DNA of 64,000 nucleotides from Rhizobium sp. 16-488-2b (GCF_017741815.1 NZ_JAGHMF010000034.1:310001-374000); one strand, 5' to 3'; numbered from the stretch's first letter, positions 16,949 to 26,655 are shown. Translations and numbers: made by a program. The notes: generated from the sequence alone by a model not told the origin.

Positions 16949-17836
16949 TCAGACCTCCACCTTCATTGCCCGCACGTATGCGATGCCGAGGATCAGCGAG
17001 ATCACCAAAGTGACGACCGCGACCGCGGCGCCGTAGCCGAGCTGGAAGGCAGTGAAGGACTGGTTGTAGATGTAGATGCTGATGACTTCGGTCGCGCCAC
17101 CAGGGCCGCCGCGCGTAAGCGCATAGACAAGACCGAAGACCGCGATCGTCGAGACGGCGGAGATCAGCATGTAGAGAAGGATCGTCGGCATCATCAGGGG
17201 AAGCGTGATGCGGCGGAACATCTGCGATGGCGTGGCGCCGTCCATGCGGGCAGCCTCATAGATCTCGCTCGGAATGGTGCTGAGGCCCGCAGTCAAGAGG
17301 ATCATCGCTGTGGCGATGCCGCGCCAAGTGTTGACGACGATGATCATCGTCAGCGGGAAGACCTGGAGCCAATCGGTGGGTGTCACGCCGAAGAAGCTCA
17401 CGATACGGCTGAGCGTGGCGTTCTCGCCGCCAGCCAGCATCGAAATCCACATGAAACCGGCAACGACCTCAGGTGCTGCGTTGGGCAGCAGGATCATCGA
17501 GGAGAAAATCTGGCGGAACATGATCTGCCGACGCAGGGCAACAGCCGAAATCAGCCCGAGAACGAACTGGCCGATCACAGCGGATCCGACCACGAAGAAG
17601 AACGTCACGATGATAGCGTTCCAGAACTTCGCGTCGTTCAGAAGCCGCATGTAGTTGCGAATGCCCACAAAGCGCGGACGCAGCGCTGCGGCGCCCGTGA
17701 GGGCTTCGTTGGTGAAGCTCAGATAGACGGAGTAAAGTGCGGGATAGATCACGAAGGCCAGAAGCAGGACCAGCGACGGCAGCAGGATCACGAGGAGCTG
17801 CCGCTCGACGCGTCGTTCGTGAGAATTGAGGACCAT
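16949..17836 (-). CDS. sugar ABC transporter permease (MalF/ThuF type)
   Basis: A 295-residue permease with an N-terminal helix (LLVILLPSLVLLLAFVIYPALYSVYLSF) and about six helices in total. The EAA-loop motif is IYEAARMDGATPSQMFRRITLPLMMP. It pairs with the MalG-type permease immediately downstream. An 18-base palindrome in the 85-base gap to the binding-protein gene probably sets high binding-protein expression relative to the membrane subunits. Confidence 0.88.
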   Translation of the reverse strand: MVLNSHERRVERQLLVILLPSLVLLLAFVIYPALYSVYLSFTNEALTGAAALRPRFVGIRNYMRLLNDAKFWNAIIVTFFFVVGSAVIGQFVLGLISAVALRRQIMFRQIFSSMILLPNAAPEVVAGFMWISMLAGGENATLSRIVSFFGVTPTDWLQVFPLTMIIVVNTWRGIATAMILLTAGLSTIPSEIYEAARMDGATPSQMFRRITLPLMMPTILLYMLISAVSTIAVFGLVYALTRGGPGGATEVISIYIYNQSFTAFQLGYGAAVAVVTLVISLILGIAYVRAMKVEV

Positions 17837-17867
17837 GAAGCTCGCAACCTTGTCTGATGATCGCAGA

Positions 17868-17885
17868 CGCGGCCAGCTGGCCGCG
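17868..17885. repeat. 18-base perfect palindrome between binding-protein and permease genes
   Basis: CGCGGCCAGCTGGCCGCG reads identically on both strands and would form a very stable hairpin in the minus-strand transcript, 36 bases after the solute-binding-protein stop. Such 3' hairpins commonly protect the upstream cistron from 3' exonucleases, as between malE and malF. That role is inferred here. Confidence 0.6.
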
Positions 17886-17921
17886 CCTGCAGTCTTGGGC
17901 GGAAGTCGAAGGGCTTGAGGC

Positions 17922-19214
17922 TTATTTCACCACGTCGTCGCCGAGCGTTTCCTTGACGTAATCGACAAGGATCTTCTGGGCGCCGGCAGCATCCGTTTCC
18001 TTGCGCAGCAGCGCCTCGGTTGCGCGTGCCACGCCTTCGGCGATGGTGCCGAAGCCGGAAGCCTGCTTCAGGAAGACGCCATTGCCGGCCGCGGCGTGGA
18101 TCGGAACGAGTTCCGTCAACTTCTGGAACTCGGCGCTCTTGGCCGCATCCTTGCTTGCCGGAATATTGCCGATGCGCGCGGCGTAAGAGACCTGCGTGTC
18201 GACCGAGCCGATCTCAAGCAGCGCCTTCGTCGCCAGTTCCACGTTCGCAGACTTCGCGTTGACGGCCCACGGAGCAGCAAGGTTCGCGAGCACGTACTGG
18301 CCGCCCGTCTGGCCGGGAACGGTCCAGGTGCCGACGATCTTTGCCACCTCTGGGATCGGGTTCTTGCTCTCGCGGCCCCAATCGAAGATGTAGCACCAAG
18401 AGCCGCAAGTGGTTGCCGCAAGCTTGCCCTCAGGGAACATCTGGTACTTGGGAATGACCCACGGCTCGGGGCCAAGCAGTGGCTGCGTCGGCATCAGGTC
18501 CTTGTCGATCAGCTCCTTGTAAACGCCGAAGACGTCCTTGATGCCTTCACCGCTGAGATCGAGCTTTCCATCTGCATCGACGAGTTGCGGCGTCTTGGAG
18601 CCGACGAGCAGATGCTGGAAGCCTTCATCGAAGGCGCCGCTGCCCCAGGACACGCCGGCCGGAAAGAGCAGGCCGTAAGCGCCGGTCTTCGCCTTCACTT
18701 CAGCGGCACGATCCAGCAGGTCTTGCCAGGTCTTCGGTTGCTCGGTCGAAATGCCGGCTTTCTCCAGCACATCCTTGCGGAAGTAGATCTCCTGGATGCC
18801 GAGCATGAACGGCATGACGTAGGTTTCGCCGTCGGGGCTCACGGCCAGCTGCTTTGCGACGTCATAGAAGTTCGCGTAGCCGTCCCAGGCGGTGATCTCT
18901 TTGGTTACAGGGGCGAGGTATCCGGCTTCGACCATATCGGCCACAGCCGCCGTCGACGGGATCGAGAACAGATCCGGCGCGTTGCCGGCGCCAAGCTCGG
19001 TGAGCAGCTTTGTCAGGTAGTCCTTGTCGGGCGCCGGGTACTCGACGACCTCGACGGTCACTCCGTATTTCTTTTCGATCGCCTCGACCGTCGACTTCAT
19101 GGCGTCGATGCCGGCTTGGCCGTGATTTGCAATTCGGATTGTTTCGGCATGTGCCAGCGTCGAGACCGCGCTCAGCAAAATGGCGCACAGGCCACCAATG
19201 ACCGTCTTCTTCAA
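17922..19214 (-). CDS. sugar ABC transporter periplasmic solute-binding protein
   Basis: A 430-residue family 1 extracellular binding protein. The Sec signal peptide MKKTVIGGLCAILLSAVSTLAHA ends with cleavage before ETIRIANHG. The mature part has the two-lobe CUT1 pattern (LFSIPSTAAVADMVEAGYLAP, PFMLGIQEIYFRKDVLEKAG). The start is TTG at 19214 with GGGAGG 8 bases upstream. It is the first gene of the operon, with a 197-base divergent intergenic region shared with the Gfo/Idh/MocA gene. That region contains a GTACAC motif near 19266. Confidence 0.88.
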   Translation of the reverse strand: MKKTVIGGLCAILLSAVSTLAHAETIRIANHGQAGIDAMKSTVEAIEKKYGVTVEVVEYPAPDKDYLTKLLTELGAGNAPDLFSIPSTAAVADMVEAGYLAPVTKEITAWDGYANFYDVAKQLAVSPDGETYVMPFMLGIQEIYFRKDVLEKAGISTEQPKTWQDLLDRAAEVKAKTGAYGLLFPAGVSWGSGAFDEGFQHLLVGSKTPQLVDADGKLDLSGEGIKDVFGVYKELIDKDLMPTQPLLGPEPWVIPKYQMFPEGKLAATTCGSWCYIFDWGRESKNPIPEVAKIVGTWTVPGQTGGQYVLANLAAPWAVNAKSANVELATKALLEIGSVDTQVSYAARIGNIPASKDAAKSAEFQKLTELVPIHAAAGNGVFLKQASGFGTIAEGVARATEALLRKETDAAGAQKILVDYVKETLGDDVVK

Positions 19215-19373
19215 CGGAAGTCCTCCCTTTTTGATTGGCGGCGCCCTCCAGCACCGTGTGAAAAATGTACACGCATTCCTAAACGAGGCAAGGCGGATTT
19301 CTCAAAGAATTTATATCAACATATAATATATTGATTTTACGCAATAAAATAGAACTTGCGTCAAGTTTTCCGT

Positions 19374-19393
19374 TTGTGTAATCGTGTACACAA
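19374..19393. promoter_or_regulatory. inverted repeat, candidate LacI-family operator
   Basis: TTGTGTA-N6-TACACAA gives perfect 7-base arms (19374-19380 and 19387-19393) just 18 bases before the Gfo/Idh/MocA start. A related TGTACA lies at 19266-19271 near the divergent binding-protein gene. The LacI-type gene two positions downstream is the obvious candidate regulator. Confidence 0.45.
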
Positions 19394-19411
19394 TCATGTG
19401 GGAGGAGTTTC

Positions 19412-20416
19412 ATGACACAGAAATTGCGGCTGGGCGTGATCGGCGCCGGCCTGAAGGCGGCCGAGTATGCGGCGAGCTGGGCGACAATGCCGGAGGTCGA
19501 GTTCGTAGCGCTTGCCGATACGACCGCTTCGTCGCGCCAGCGTCTGATCGACGTCTGCACCGCAACCGGCGCAGCGGCACCGAAGAGCTTCGAGGACTAT
19601 CGCGAGATGCTCACGAAATGCCGGGATGAACTGGACATCGTCTACATCTCCACCCCGCACGCCTTTCATGGCGAGCAGGCGGCAGCCGTCGTCGAGGCCG
19701 GCATCGATCTTTTCCTTGAAAAGCCGATGGTCACGACCGTTGCCGAGGCTGAAACGCTGATCGCGGCGCAGAAGAAGAGCGGCGTCACGGTTGTCACCGC
19801 TTTCCAGGGCGGCCTCTCGCCGTTGGTGATCGATACGCGCAAGCGTGCTCTTGCAGGCGAATTCGGCGAGCTTATCGCGATATCGGGCATGATCTGGGAG
19901 AGTTGGGCCGACAATTATGCCGGTCACTGGAAGCAGGAGCCGGAAATCTCGGGCGGCGGCTTCATGTTCGACACCGGCGCGCACATGATGAACACCGTCT
20001 GCCTGCTGGCCAATTCCGACTTCGCCAGCGTGTCGGCCTTTATGAACAGGCACGGCCGCAAGGTCGATATCGTCACAGCAGTGTCCGCCCGCCTGAAGAA
20101 CGGTGCCTTGGCGACCTTGACGGCGGCAGGCGAGGGGCCTCCAGGCTGCGCCTCCTACATCACCTTCTTCTACTCGAAGGCGATCGTGCGGATCGATGCC
20201 TGGGGCGGCTGGCGCGAAATCAGCGTCGGTCGGCTCAACGAGCCGCGCGAAGAGGCCGAAATTCTCGGAAACCCGATGAAAAACTTCCTCGCTATTCGCG
20301 CTGGTGAAATGGAAAACACCGGCTCCGTTGAAATGGGACTGCGTTTCGCTAGGCTGTGGGATGCAATCAAGGAATCGGCGGCAGCCGACGGCATGCCCGT
20401 CCGGCCCGCCGAATAG
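19412..20416 (+). CDS. Gfo/Idh/MocA-family NAD(P)-dependent oxidoreductase
   Basis: A 334-residue sugar oxidoreductase-like protein. It has an N-terminal Rossmann domain (LGVIGAGLKAAEYAASWA), the family motif EKPMVTTVAEAETLI (catalytic-lysine region EKP) and a C-terminal alpha/beta substrate domain (DTGAHMMNTVCLLA with the conserved D..H). GGGAGGAG precedes the ATG. It is divergent from the transporter operon and followed after 18 bases by a LacI regulator. The arrangement parallels thuB within Thu clusters, so oxidation of the imported sugar is the likely role. Exact substrate unknown. Confidence 0.83.
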   Translation: MTQKLRLGVIGAGLKAAEYAASWATMPEVEFVALADTTASSRQRLIDVCTATGAAAPKSFEDYREMLTKCRDELDIVYISTPHAFHGEQAAAVVEAGIDLFLEKPMVTTVAEAETLIAAQKKSGVTVVTAFQGGLSPLVIDTRKRALAGEFGELIAISGMIWESWADNYAGHWKQEPEISGGGFMFDTGAHMMNTVCLLANSDFASVSAFMNRHGRKVDIVTAVSARLKNGALATLTAAGEGPPGCASYITFFYSKAIVRIDAWGGWREISVGRLNEPREEAEILGNPMKNFLAIRAGEMENTGSVEMGLRFARLWDAIKESAAADGMPVRPAE

Positions 20417-20434
20417 ACGTATCGGACACCAGAC

Positions 20435-21424
20435 ATGAACAAGCGGCGGATCACCTCGAAGGAACTGGCAAAGCTCGCCGGGGTATCCTCCGCCACCATT
20501 TCCCGCGCATTCTCGCCCGATTCCAGGATCGGCAGCGCCACGCGCGATCGAATTTTGTCGGTCGCGCGCGAACACGGCTATCAGCCGAACGCGATTGCCC
20601 GCTCGCTGAACAATCAGCGCTCAAGGCTGGTCGCCCTCGTCGTCAATGCAATCGGAAACCCTTGCGAGGCCGAAGAGCAGCAATTGCTGGTCCACAGGCT
20701 GCAGGCGCGCCAGCTGCTGCCGATCATCCTGTGCTGTGCCGATCACGATGATCGGCTGCAATTGATGCGGCTGGCATCCACCTATCAGGTGGATCATGTC
20801 GTGGTTTTCTCGGACATGGTGTCGATGCAGGACGCGGTCGATATCTTCCATACCACCAAGCCGATCATCGTCTCGTTCGAACCGCTGGAGAATGAAAACG
20901 TCTCCAACATCCGCATCGACGGCTCGGCCGCGGCCGACGAGATCATCGAGAAGATCGTCAATGACGGCAAGAAGCGCTTCGCCTATCTCTCCGGCACCAA
21001 ATCCAGCTGGATCGACAAGCTTCGACGCAAATGGTTCGCGGACGCGCTCGCCAAGCGCGGACTGGCCATCGAGGCCGAGGCCTTCGGCGACTACACGTAC
21101 GATTCCGGCTTCAAGGAAGCGGTGCTGCTGCTGCATCGCTCGAAGGTCGACGCCATCATTTGCGGCAACGACGTGATGGCGATCGGCGCGCGAGACGCCG
21201 CGCGGCGCATGCTCGGCAAGAACACGCCTGATGACATCGCCATCGTCGGCCAGGATGGCATCGCCATGGCCGCATGGGATTGCAACGATCTTACGACACT
21301 CAGCCTCGATCACGTGGCCTTCATAGACGCAGTTGTCGATCTCATCGAGCGCCACGATGCCGATCTGCCGGGGCCGCACAGCATAACGCTGACCTGTAAT
21401 GCCCGCTGGGGATCCACCGCCTGA
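20435..21424 (+). CDS. LacI-family transcriptional regulator
   Basis: A 329-residue repressor. The HTH is at residues 4-25 (ITSKELAKLAGVSSATISRAFS), the hinge helix segment NAIARSL at about 52-58, and a periplasmic-binding-like effector domain follows, with IICGNDVMAIGARDAARR and DIAIVGQDGIAMAAW. It follows the oxidoreductase by 18 bases and is expected to repress both arms of the divergent Thu-like cluster in the absence of the sugar, through GTACAC-containing sites in 19215-19411. Confidence 0.88.
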   Translation: MNKRRITSKELAKLAGVSSATISRAFSPDSRIGSATRDRILSVAREHGYQPNAIARSLNNQRSRLVALVVNAIGNPCEAEEQQLLVHRLQARQLLPIILCCADHDDRLQLMRLASTYQVDHVVVFSDMVSMQDAVDIFHTTKPIIVSFEPLENENVSNIRIDGSAAADEIIEKIVNDGKKRFAYLSGTKSSWIDKLRRKWFADALAKRGLAIEAEAFGDYTYDSGFKEAVLLLHRSKVDAIICGNDVMAIGARDAARRMLGKNTPDDIAIVGQDGIAMAAWDCNDLTTLSLDHVAFIDAVVDLIERHDADLPGPHSITLTCNARWGSTA

Positions 21425-21548
21425 CACGATCCGCGTCACGCGAATAGGTCGCTGTTTTAGGTGTGGCTTGACTACAGGCTTCAAACGAAATGGTATGCGC
21501 GCCTGATATCATCCAATGGCGGCGCCGCCAGCGTGGCGCCGAGAGCAA

Positions 21549-22496
21549 ATGATCGCGATCAGGCGGCGCAGCATCGGTCTATTCGTGTCGTGGGGTTTCC
21601 GCCTCTCTCTTTGCATGACACTGATTGGCCCGGCCAGCGCTGCTGAGATCATCGAGGCTCAGCCGGAGGCAGCCTGCCTTTATACGCGCTCGATGACCGG
21701 CTCGGCGGAGACGCTTTGCATTCGCAAGGACAGTTTCAACCGCGATCTCTGCGGCGCGATCGAACGCACCGCGACCGAGCACGACCTGCCGCCGGACTTC
21801 TTCGCCCGGCTGATCTGGCGCGAGAGCCGGTTCAGGCCGGACGCGCTGAGTTACAAGGGTGCGCAGGGTATCGCGCAGTTCATGCCGGGTACCGCCAAGC
21901 TGCGCGGCTTGCAGGACAGTTATGATGTTCTGGAAGCCTTGCAGAAATCGGCCGAATATCTCGACGAATTGCGCGACCGCTTCGGCAATCTAGGTCTCGC
22001 GGCGGCAGCGTATAATGCCGGCGAAAACGGGCTGTCCAACTTCCTCAATGGCGGCGGCCTGCCGACGGAGACGCGCAGTTACGTGATGGCGATTACCGCC
22101 CATAGCGTCGAGGAGTGGAAATCCTCGGCCCCCGACAAGGCGGCGGGTCCCTTGGCCGAGGATAAGCCGTTCATCGAAAGCTGTGTTGCCCTTGCCGATC
22201 GCCGCAAGATGGCCGAGCCGGCTTGGCGGCCGGAAGGGAACTGGGCGCCATGGGGCGTGCAGATCGCGGCGAGCGCCAATCCTGATGTCGCCCGTCGTCT
22301 CTTCTACGAGGCTGTCGCGCAGTTTCCGGCGCCGCTCGATCAGGAGCAGCCGCTGATTCTGCGGCAGCGCGACCGCAGCTTCGGCTTTCGGCCGCGCTAT
22401 GTGACCCGCATCGCGCGGCAGACGAGGGAGGAGGCCAATGATGTCTGCAAACAGATCCGCAAGACCAACCAGATCTGTCTGGTTTTCAAGAACTGA
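21549..22496 (+). CDS. lytic murein transglycosylase (SLT domain), exported
   Basis: A 315-residue protein from ATG 21549. The signal peptide RRRSIGLFVSWGFRLSLCM...GPASA has likely cleavage after ASA. The SLT/goose-lysozyme-like domain spans about residues 75-190. Catalytic glutamate is in LIWRESRFRPDA, followed by GAQGIAQFMPGTA and AAYNAGENG. The C-terminal third, with several cysteines, is not recognised. It would cleave peptidoglycan glycan strands in the periplasm. No type III/IV secretion genes are nearby, so a housekeeping or cell-wall role is likely. An in-frame start at 21516 is possible. Confidence 0.85.
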   Translation: MIAIRRRSIGLFVSWGFRLSLCMTLIGPASAAEIIEAQPEAACLYTRSMTGSAETLCIRKDSFNRDLCGAIERTATEHDLPPDFFARLIWRESRFRPDALSYKGAQGIAQFMPGTAKLRGLQDSYDVLEALQKSAEYLDELRDRFGNLGLAAAAYNAGENGLSNFLNGGGLPTETRSYVMAITAHSVEEWKSSAPDKAAGPLAEDKPFIESCVALADRRKMAEPAWRPEGNWAPWGVQIAASANPDVARRLFYEAVAQFPAPLDQEQPLILRQRDRSFGFRPRYVTRIARQTREEANDVCKQIRKTNQICLVFKN

Positions 22497-22676
22497 GGCG
22501 TTGCGCTCGGTGGCATTCGCGATCTTCCGCGATGCCCCCGGCCTATTCGGCGAATTAAATTGCACGGGTGTGCAAAAAATGAATTCCGGCCCTATCTTGT
22601 CATGTCACTGTTACGCGTCGGCGATAGCAAAACCACAGTCCTAAGGGCAATGCCCCAAAACCGAATGGAGACGGTC

Positions 22677-23822
22677 ATGAACAGACGCGAGTTTCTTGTC
22701 ACATCATCGGCGGCAGCCGGTCTGCTGGCCCTGCCACGCTTTGCAATGGCTGCAGATGGGACGATCAACCTCTACAGTGGCTCCGACGCCAACATCATCG
22801 ATTTCTGGAACAACACCGTGCTTCCGGCCTTCAAGAAGGCCCACCCTGAAGCTGCCGTGAAGGTCACCGATGCAGGCGACAACGCCGGCTTGCGTGCGAT
22901 TGCAGACCGCGCTCTGGCAGCGCTCAAGTCGAAGACCGATCCGCAGTCGGATATCTTCGAACACTTCGATCCGCGTTTGCCTGCTGGCGCTATCGATGCC
23001 GGCCTCTGGGTCAAGTTCTCGGCCGAAAACATCGACGGCTTCGCGAACGTCAATCCGCTGAGCGTCGACAGCGAATACTCGCTCCCCTATCGCGGTTCGC
23101 AGGTGCTGCTCGCCTACGACAAGACCAAGCTCGACCCCAAGGATGCGCCGAAGACCTGGGAACAGCTGACGGCCTGGATCAAGGCCAACCCTGGCCAGTT
23201 CATCTACAACCGCCCGGACAAGGGTGGCTCTGGCGGCAACTTCGTGCGCCGCGCGATCCACGAGGCCAACGGTCGTGATCCGAAGAAGTTCACCACAGAT
23301 AACTACACCGCCGAGCTTGGCAACCAAATGCTGACGCCGGCTTGGGCGATCCTCAACGATCTCGCGCCGTCGCTGTACGAAAAGGGCGCCTACACGGCCG
23401 GCAACACACAGTCGATCCAGCTGCTCGCCCAGGGCGTTGTCACGATGACGCCTGTTTGGTCCGACCAGGTTCTGCAGGCTCTGTCGCAGGGTGTCCTGCC
23501 TGAGACGACGGGTCTTGTTCAGCTGAGCGATCTGGCGCTCTGCGGCGGCTTCTCGCGGATGACGGTGTTCTCCAACGGTGCCAACAAGGACGCCGCGCTC
23601 AAGCTCGCGGCCTTCATGCTGACCAAGGAAATCCAGGAAGCGATCATCACCGAGATCGGTGGCTTCCCCGGCGTTTCCTGGGATCATATCTCTGACGAAC
23701 TCCGCCAGAAATACGCCGATGTCATCCCGACCACGATCCCGACCTTCCCGGCCGGCGATTGGGAAAGCAACATCAACGACGGTTGGTACCGTAACGTTGC
23801 TCCGGGCATCAGCCGCACCTGA
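22677..23822 (+). CDS. ABC transporter solute-binding protein with Tat-type signal
   Basis: A family 1 binding protein of 381 residues from ATG 22677 (GGAGA 5 bases upstream; a frame starting at 22560 is longer but has no signal). The leader MNRREFLVTSSAAAGLLALPRFAMA carries the twin-arginine RREFL motif and an AMA cleavage site. The mature sequence (TINLYSGSDANIIDFW, GGFPGVSWDHI) resembles iron/polyamine/glycerophosphate-type binding proteins. The stop overlaps the permease start. Linkage to GDPD and an inositol-phosphatase-like gene suggests a glycerophosphodiester ligand; this is inference. Confidence 0.82.
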   Translation: MNRREFLVTSSAAAGLLALPRFAMAADGTINLYSGSDANIIDFWNNTVLPAFKKAHPEAAVKVTDAGDNAGLRAIADRALAALKSKTDPQSDIFEHFDPRLPAGAIDAGLWVKFSAENIDGFANVNPLSVDSEYSLPYRGSQVLLAYDKTKLDPKDAPKTWEQLTAWIKANPGQFIYNRPDKGGSGGNFVRRAIHEANGRDPKKFTTDNYTAELGNQMLTPAWAILNDLAPSLYEKGAYTAGNTQSIQLLAQGVVTMTPVWSDQVLQALSQGVLPETTGLVQLSDLALCGGFSRMTVFSNGANKDAALKLAAFMLTKEIQEAIITEIGGFPGVSWDHISDELRQKYADVIPTTIPTFPAGDWESNINDGWYRNVAPGISRT

Positions 23823-24715
23823 TGCGTAAAGGCATGACATTATCGCTGCCGGCGCGGGCAACCGCGCCGGGCAAAGCGCAAAATCCGGTAGGGCTTCTTC
23901 TGGTCGCCCTGCCGGTGTTCCTGCTCGGATGGCTGATCGTCTACCCGATCTTCTCGGCCGTGATCACCACGGTGTTCGTCCCGCAGGCGGATGGCACGAG
24001 GTCGGTATCGCTGGCCTCCTATGCGTTTTTCTTCAGCGACTCCTACAGCCTCGCCAATCTCTGGGTGACGTTGTGGACGACTGTCGTCTGTGGCGTTCTG
24101 CTGCTGGTGATCGGCTTGCCGATCGCGCTCTATCTGCGCTTTTCGCAGGGACGTCTTCCCGCCTACGTGCAGGGTATGGCGATTTTCCCGATGTTCGTGC
24201 CATCGATCATCCTGTCCTACGCACTGATCCGCACGATCGGGCCCAACGGCACCGTCGATCTGCTGTTGAACGCTGTCGGACTGCCGAAAATCCCGTCGCC
24301 CTATCTGACCCCATGGGGCCCTGTGATCGGGCTGGTGTGGGACAATCTTCCGTTGACGGTGCTGATGCTGACGGCCGGGCTTGGCAATATTCCGAAGAGC
24401 TCGGTCGAGGCCGCACGTGATGTCGGCGCGTCGCCGATGCGCGTTTTCGTCTCGATCATCCTGCCGCGCATGGGCAATTCGCTCCTGGTCACGGCATCCT
24501 TCGCCGTCCTCGGCATCTTCTCGTCCTTCACTTTGCCCTATGTGCTCGGCCCGGCATCGCCGGAAATGATGGGACCGTTCATGCAGCGGACCTTCTCCGA
24601 TGTGAACGATCCCCTGAATGCGCTGACGCAGGCGGTGATCTCCTTCGGCTTCTGCCTGGTCTTCGGCATCTTTTATGTGCGCTCGATCGCCAAAAACCGG
24701 GAGGCGTCGCGATGA
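23822..24715 (+). CDS. ABC transporter permease
   Basis: A 297-residue inner-membrane permease with about six helices. The EAA motif SSVEAARDVGASPMRVFVSIILPRMGNSLL lies in the second half. Its ATG overlaps the binding-protein stop (TGATG) and its own stop overlaps the next permease (ATGA), so the unit is translationally coupled. The large family includes spermidine/putrescine, ferric and phosphonate transporters. Substrate not readable from this subunit. Confidence 0.87.
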   Translation: MRKGMTLSLPARATAPGKAQNPVGLLLVALPVFLLGWLIVYPIFSAVITTVFVPQADGTRSVSLASYAFFFSDSYSLANLWVTLWTTVVCGVLLLVIGLPIALYLRFSQGRLPAYVQGMAIFPMFVPSIILSYALIRTIGPNGTVDLLLNAVGLPKIPSPYLTPWGPVIGLVWDNLPLTVLMLTAGLGNIPKSSVEAARDVGASPMRVFVSIILPRMGNSLLVTASFAVLGIFSSFTLPYVLGPASPEMMGPFMQRTFSDVNDPLNALTQAVISFGFCLVFGIFYVRSIAKNREASR

Positions 24716-25539
24716 AGATCGCAAGCAAGGTCAACGGTTCCGAGATCGATTGGGCGGGCATCCTGTTTGCCGTGCTGCTCACGCTCTTCATCGCCGTGCC
24801 GCTGATCGTGGTCGGCACCTGGGCTTTCACCGAGGTGTGGCGCTATCCGTCGGTCATTCCGCAGCAGTTCGGTTTCCGCTTCTGGTCGCAGACGCTGTCG
24901 CGCGCGGATGTTTGGGACGCGCTGTTCCTCAGCCTGCGGCTGACGACGACGGTCACGCTTCTCTCCGCCATCATCTGCCTGCCTGCGGCCTACGCTTTCG
25001 CGCGCATGTCGTTTCCCGGAAAGAACGTGCTCTTCCTGTCGTTCCTGGCATCGCACGCCTTTCCGAAGTTCGGCCTGCTGGTGGCGATCGCCGGCATCTT
25101 CCTGAAGCTTGGGCTGATCAGCACCTTCTGGGGCGTGGTGCTGATCCAGCTCGTCGGGACGCTGATGCTGATGATCTGGATCCCGGTGGCGGCTTTCCAG
25201 AACATCGATCGCCGGATGGAAGAGGCCGCGCGCGATGCGGGCGCCGGGCCATTGCGGGTATTCTGGTCGATCACGCTGCCGCAGGCAGCGCCAACGATCT
25301 TTGCCGCATTGCTGCTGACCTTCGTCGGCACATTTTATGAAACCGAAGGCGCCTGGCTGATTGGCGCGCCTGAAATACGCACCATGCCGGTTTTGATGAT
25401 CACCTTCATCAACAACCAGATCGTGGTGCAGTATGGCGCCGTTCTCTCGGTGATGCTCTGGGTGCCGTCGTTCATCGCGCTGATGTTTGCCCGCCGTGTC
25501 GTCGGAACGGGTGCGTTTGCTCGCGGCTTCGGCGCGTGA
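24712..25539 (+). CDS. ABC transporter permease (second subunit)
   Basis: A 275-residue permease with about six helices. The EAA motif is RRMEEAARDAGAGPLRVFWSITLPQAAP. It overlaps the first permease by ATGA and is followed after 36 bases by the ATPase. A small GGGC/GCCC hairpin (25548-25562) lies in that gap. It forms the heterodimeric channel with the preceding product. Confidence 0.87.
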   Translation: MKIASKVNGSEIDWAGILFAVLLTLFIAVPLIVVGTWAFTEVWRYPSVIPQQFGFRFWSQTLSRADVWDALFLSLRLTTTVTLLSAIICLPAAYAFARMSFPGKNVLFLSFLASHAFPKFGLLVAIAGIFLKLGLISTFWGVVLIQLVGTLMLMIWIPVAAFQNIDRRMEEAARDAGAGPLRVFWSITLPQAAPTIFAALLLTFVGTFYETEGAWLIGAPEIRTMPVLMITFINNQIVVQYGAVLSVMLWVPSFIALMFARRVVGTGAFARGFGA

Positions 25540-25575
25540 CGTTAGGATCGGGCTTCGCCCGAGGAAAGGCTTGAT

Positions 25576-26655
25576 ATGGCACGCTTGACGATCAAGAACG
25601 TCTCCAAGACGTTCGGCACCTCGTTCGCGGTCCGTGATTTCTCGCTCGATGTGGAAGACGGCGAGCTCGTCTGCCTGCTTGGTCCATCCGGGTCCGGCAA
25701 GTCGACGCTGCTTCGCATGATCGGCGGCTTCGAGCAGCCGAGCGGCGGCTCGATCCTGATCGATGCCAAGGATGTGACGACGCTTCCGCCGGAAAAGCGC
25801 CCGACGGGTATGGTCTTCCAGAGCCACGCGCTCTGGACCCATATGGACGTCTTCAACAACATCGCCTTCGGCCTCAAGCTTCGTCGCCTGCCAAAGGCCG
25901 AGATCCGCGAGCGTGTCGAAAACGCTTTGGCGCTGGTCGGCCTTGCCGACTACGGCCGGCGCATGACGACGCAGTTGTCGGGTGGCCAGCAGCAGCGCGT
26001 GGCGTTGGCCCGCTCGCTGGTGCTGGAGCCAAAGATCCTGTTGCTCGACGAACCATTCGCCAGCCTCGACCAGCATCTGCGCGAACGGCTGCGCGAGGAA
26101 GTGCGCGACATCCAGCAGCGCGTCGGCATCACCACGCTCTTCGTCACCCACGGCCAGGATGAGGCATTGGCGCTCGCCGACCGCATCGTCGTCATGCGCG
26201 ACGGCAGCACCGAACAGATCGCACCACCAGACATCGTCTACCGCGAGCCGCAGACGGAATTCGTGGCCGGCTTCATCGGCTCGATGAATTTCGTCAAGAC
26301 CAGCATTCGTGGCGGCGTCAGCCAGCATCCGGCCTTTCCCGTTGCCGTACCGATCGAAGATGGCGACGTCGTCCTTGCGTTCCGTCCCGAGGCGCTGTCG
26401 CTACAGCCATCGAAGACGCTCTCGACCGCGATCGTCCATCGCAGCATCGATTTCGGCACGCACAAGATCGTGGATATCGACCTTGCCGACGGGACGCGCT
26501 TGAAGGCGATGACGGCACCGGATAGCAGCTGGGTCAAGGGCGCGGGCATCGAGCCGACGGCTTCCGCATTCCGGGCATTCCGCGACAACCAGCTGGTCTA
26601 CCAATCGGCAAACTCAGGCGAGCGACATCATGATCGAATCCTTGGCAACGCTTGA
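25576..26655 (+). CDS. ABC transporter ATP-binding protein
   Basis: A 359-residue ATPase. Walker A GPSGSGKST is near residue 38, Q-loop VFQSHALWTHMDV, signature LSGGQQQRVALAR, Walker B KILLLDEPFASLD, switch THGQDEAL. The C-terminal TOBE-like extension (about 245-359) suggests substrate- or regulator-linked control. GAGGAAAGG precedes the ATG. The gene runs 26 bases into the start of the phosphodiesterase gene, so the transporter and GDPD are made together. Confidence 0.9.
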   Translation: MARLTIKNVSKTFGTSFAVRDFSLDVEDGELVCLLGPSGSGKSTLLRMIGGFEQPSGGSILIDAKDVTTLPPEKRPTGMVFQSHALWTHMDVFNNIAFGLKLRRLPKAEIRERVENALALVGLADYGRRMTTQLSGGQQQRVALARSLVLEPKILLLDEPFASLDQHLRERLREEVRDIQQRVGITTLFVTHGQDEALALADRIVVMRDGSTEQIAPPDIVYREPQTEFVAGFIGSMNFVKTSIRGGVSQHPAFPVAVPIEDGDVVLAFRPEALSLQPSKTLSTAIVHRSIDFGTHKIVDIDLADGTRLKAMTAPDSSWVKGAGIEPTASAFRAFRDNQLVYQSANSGERHHDRILGNA

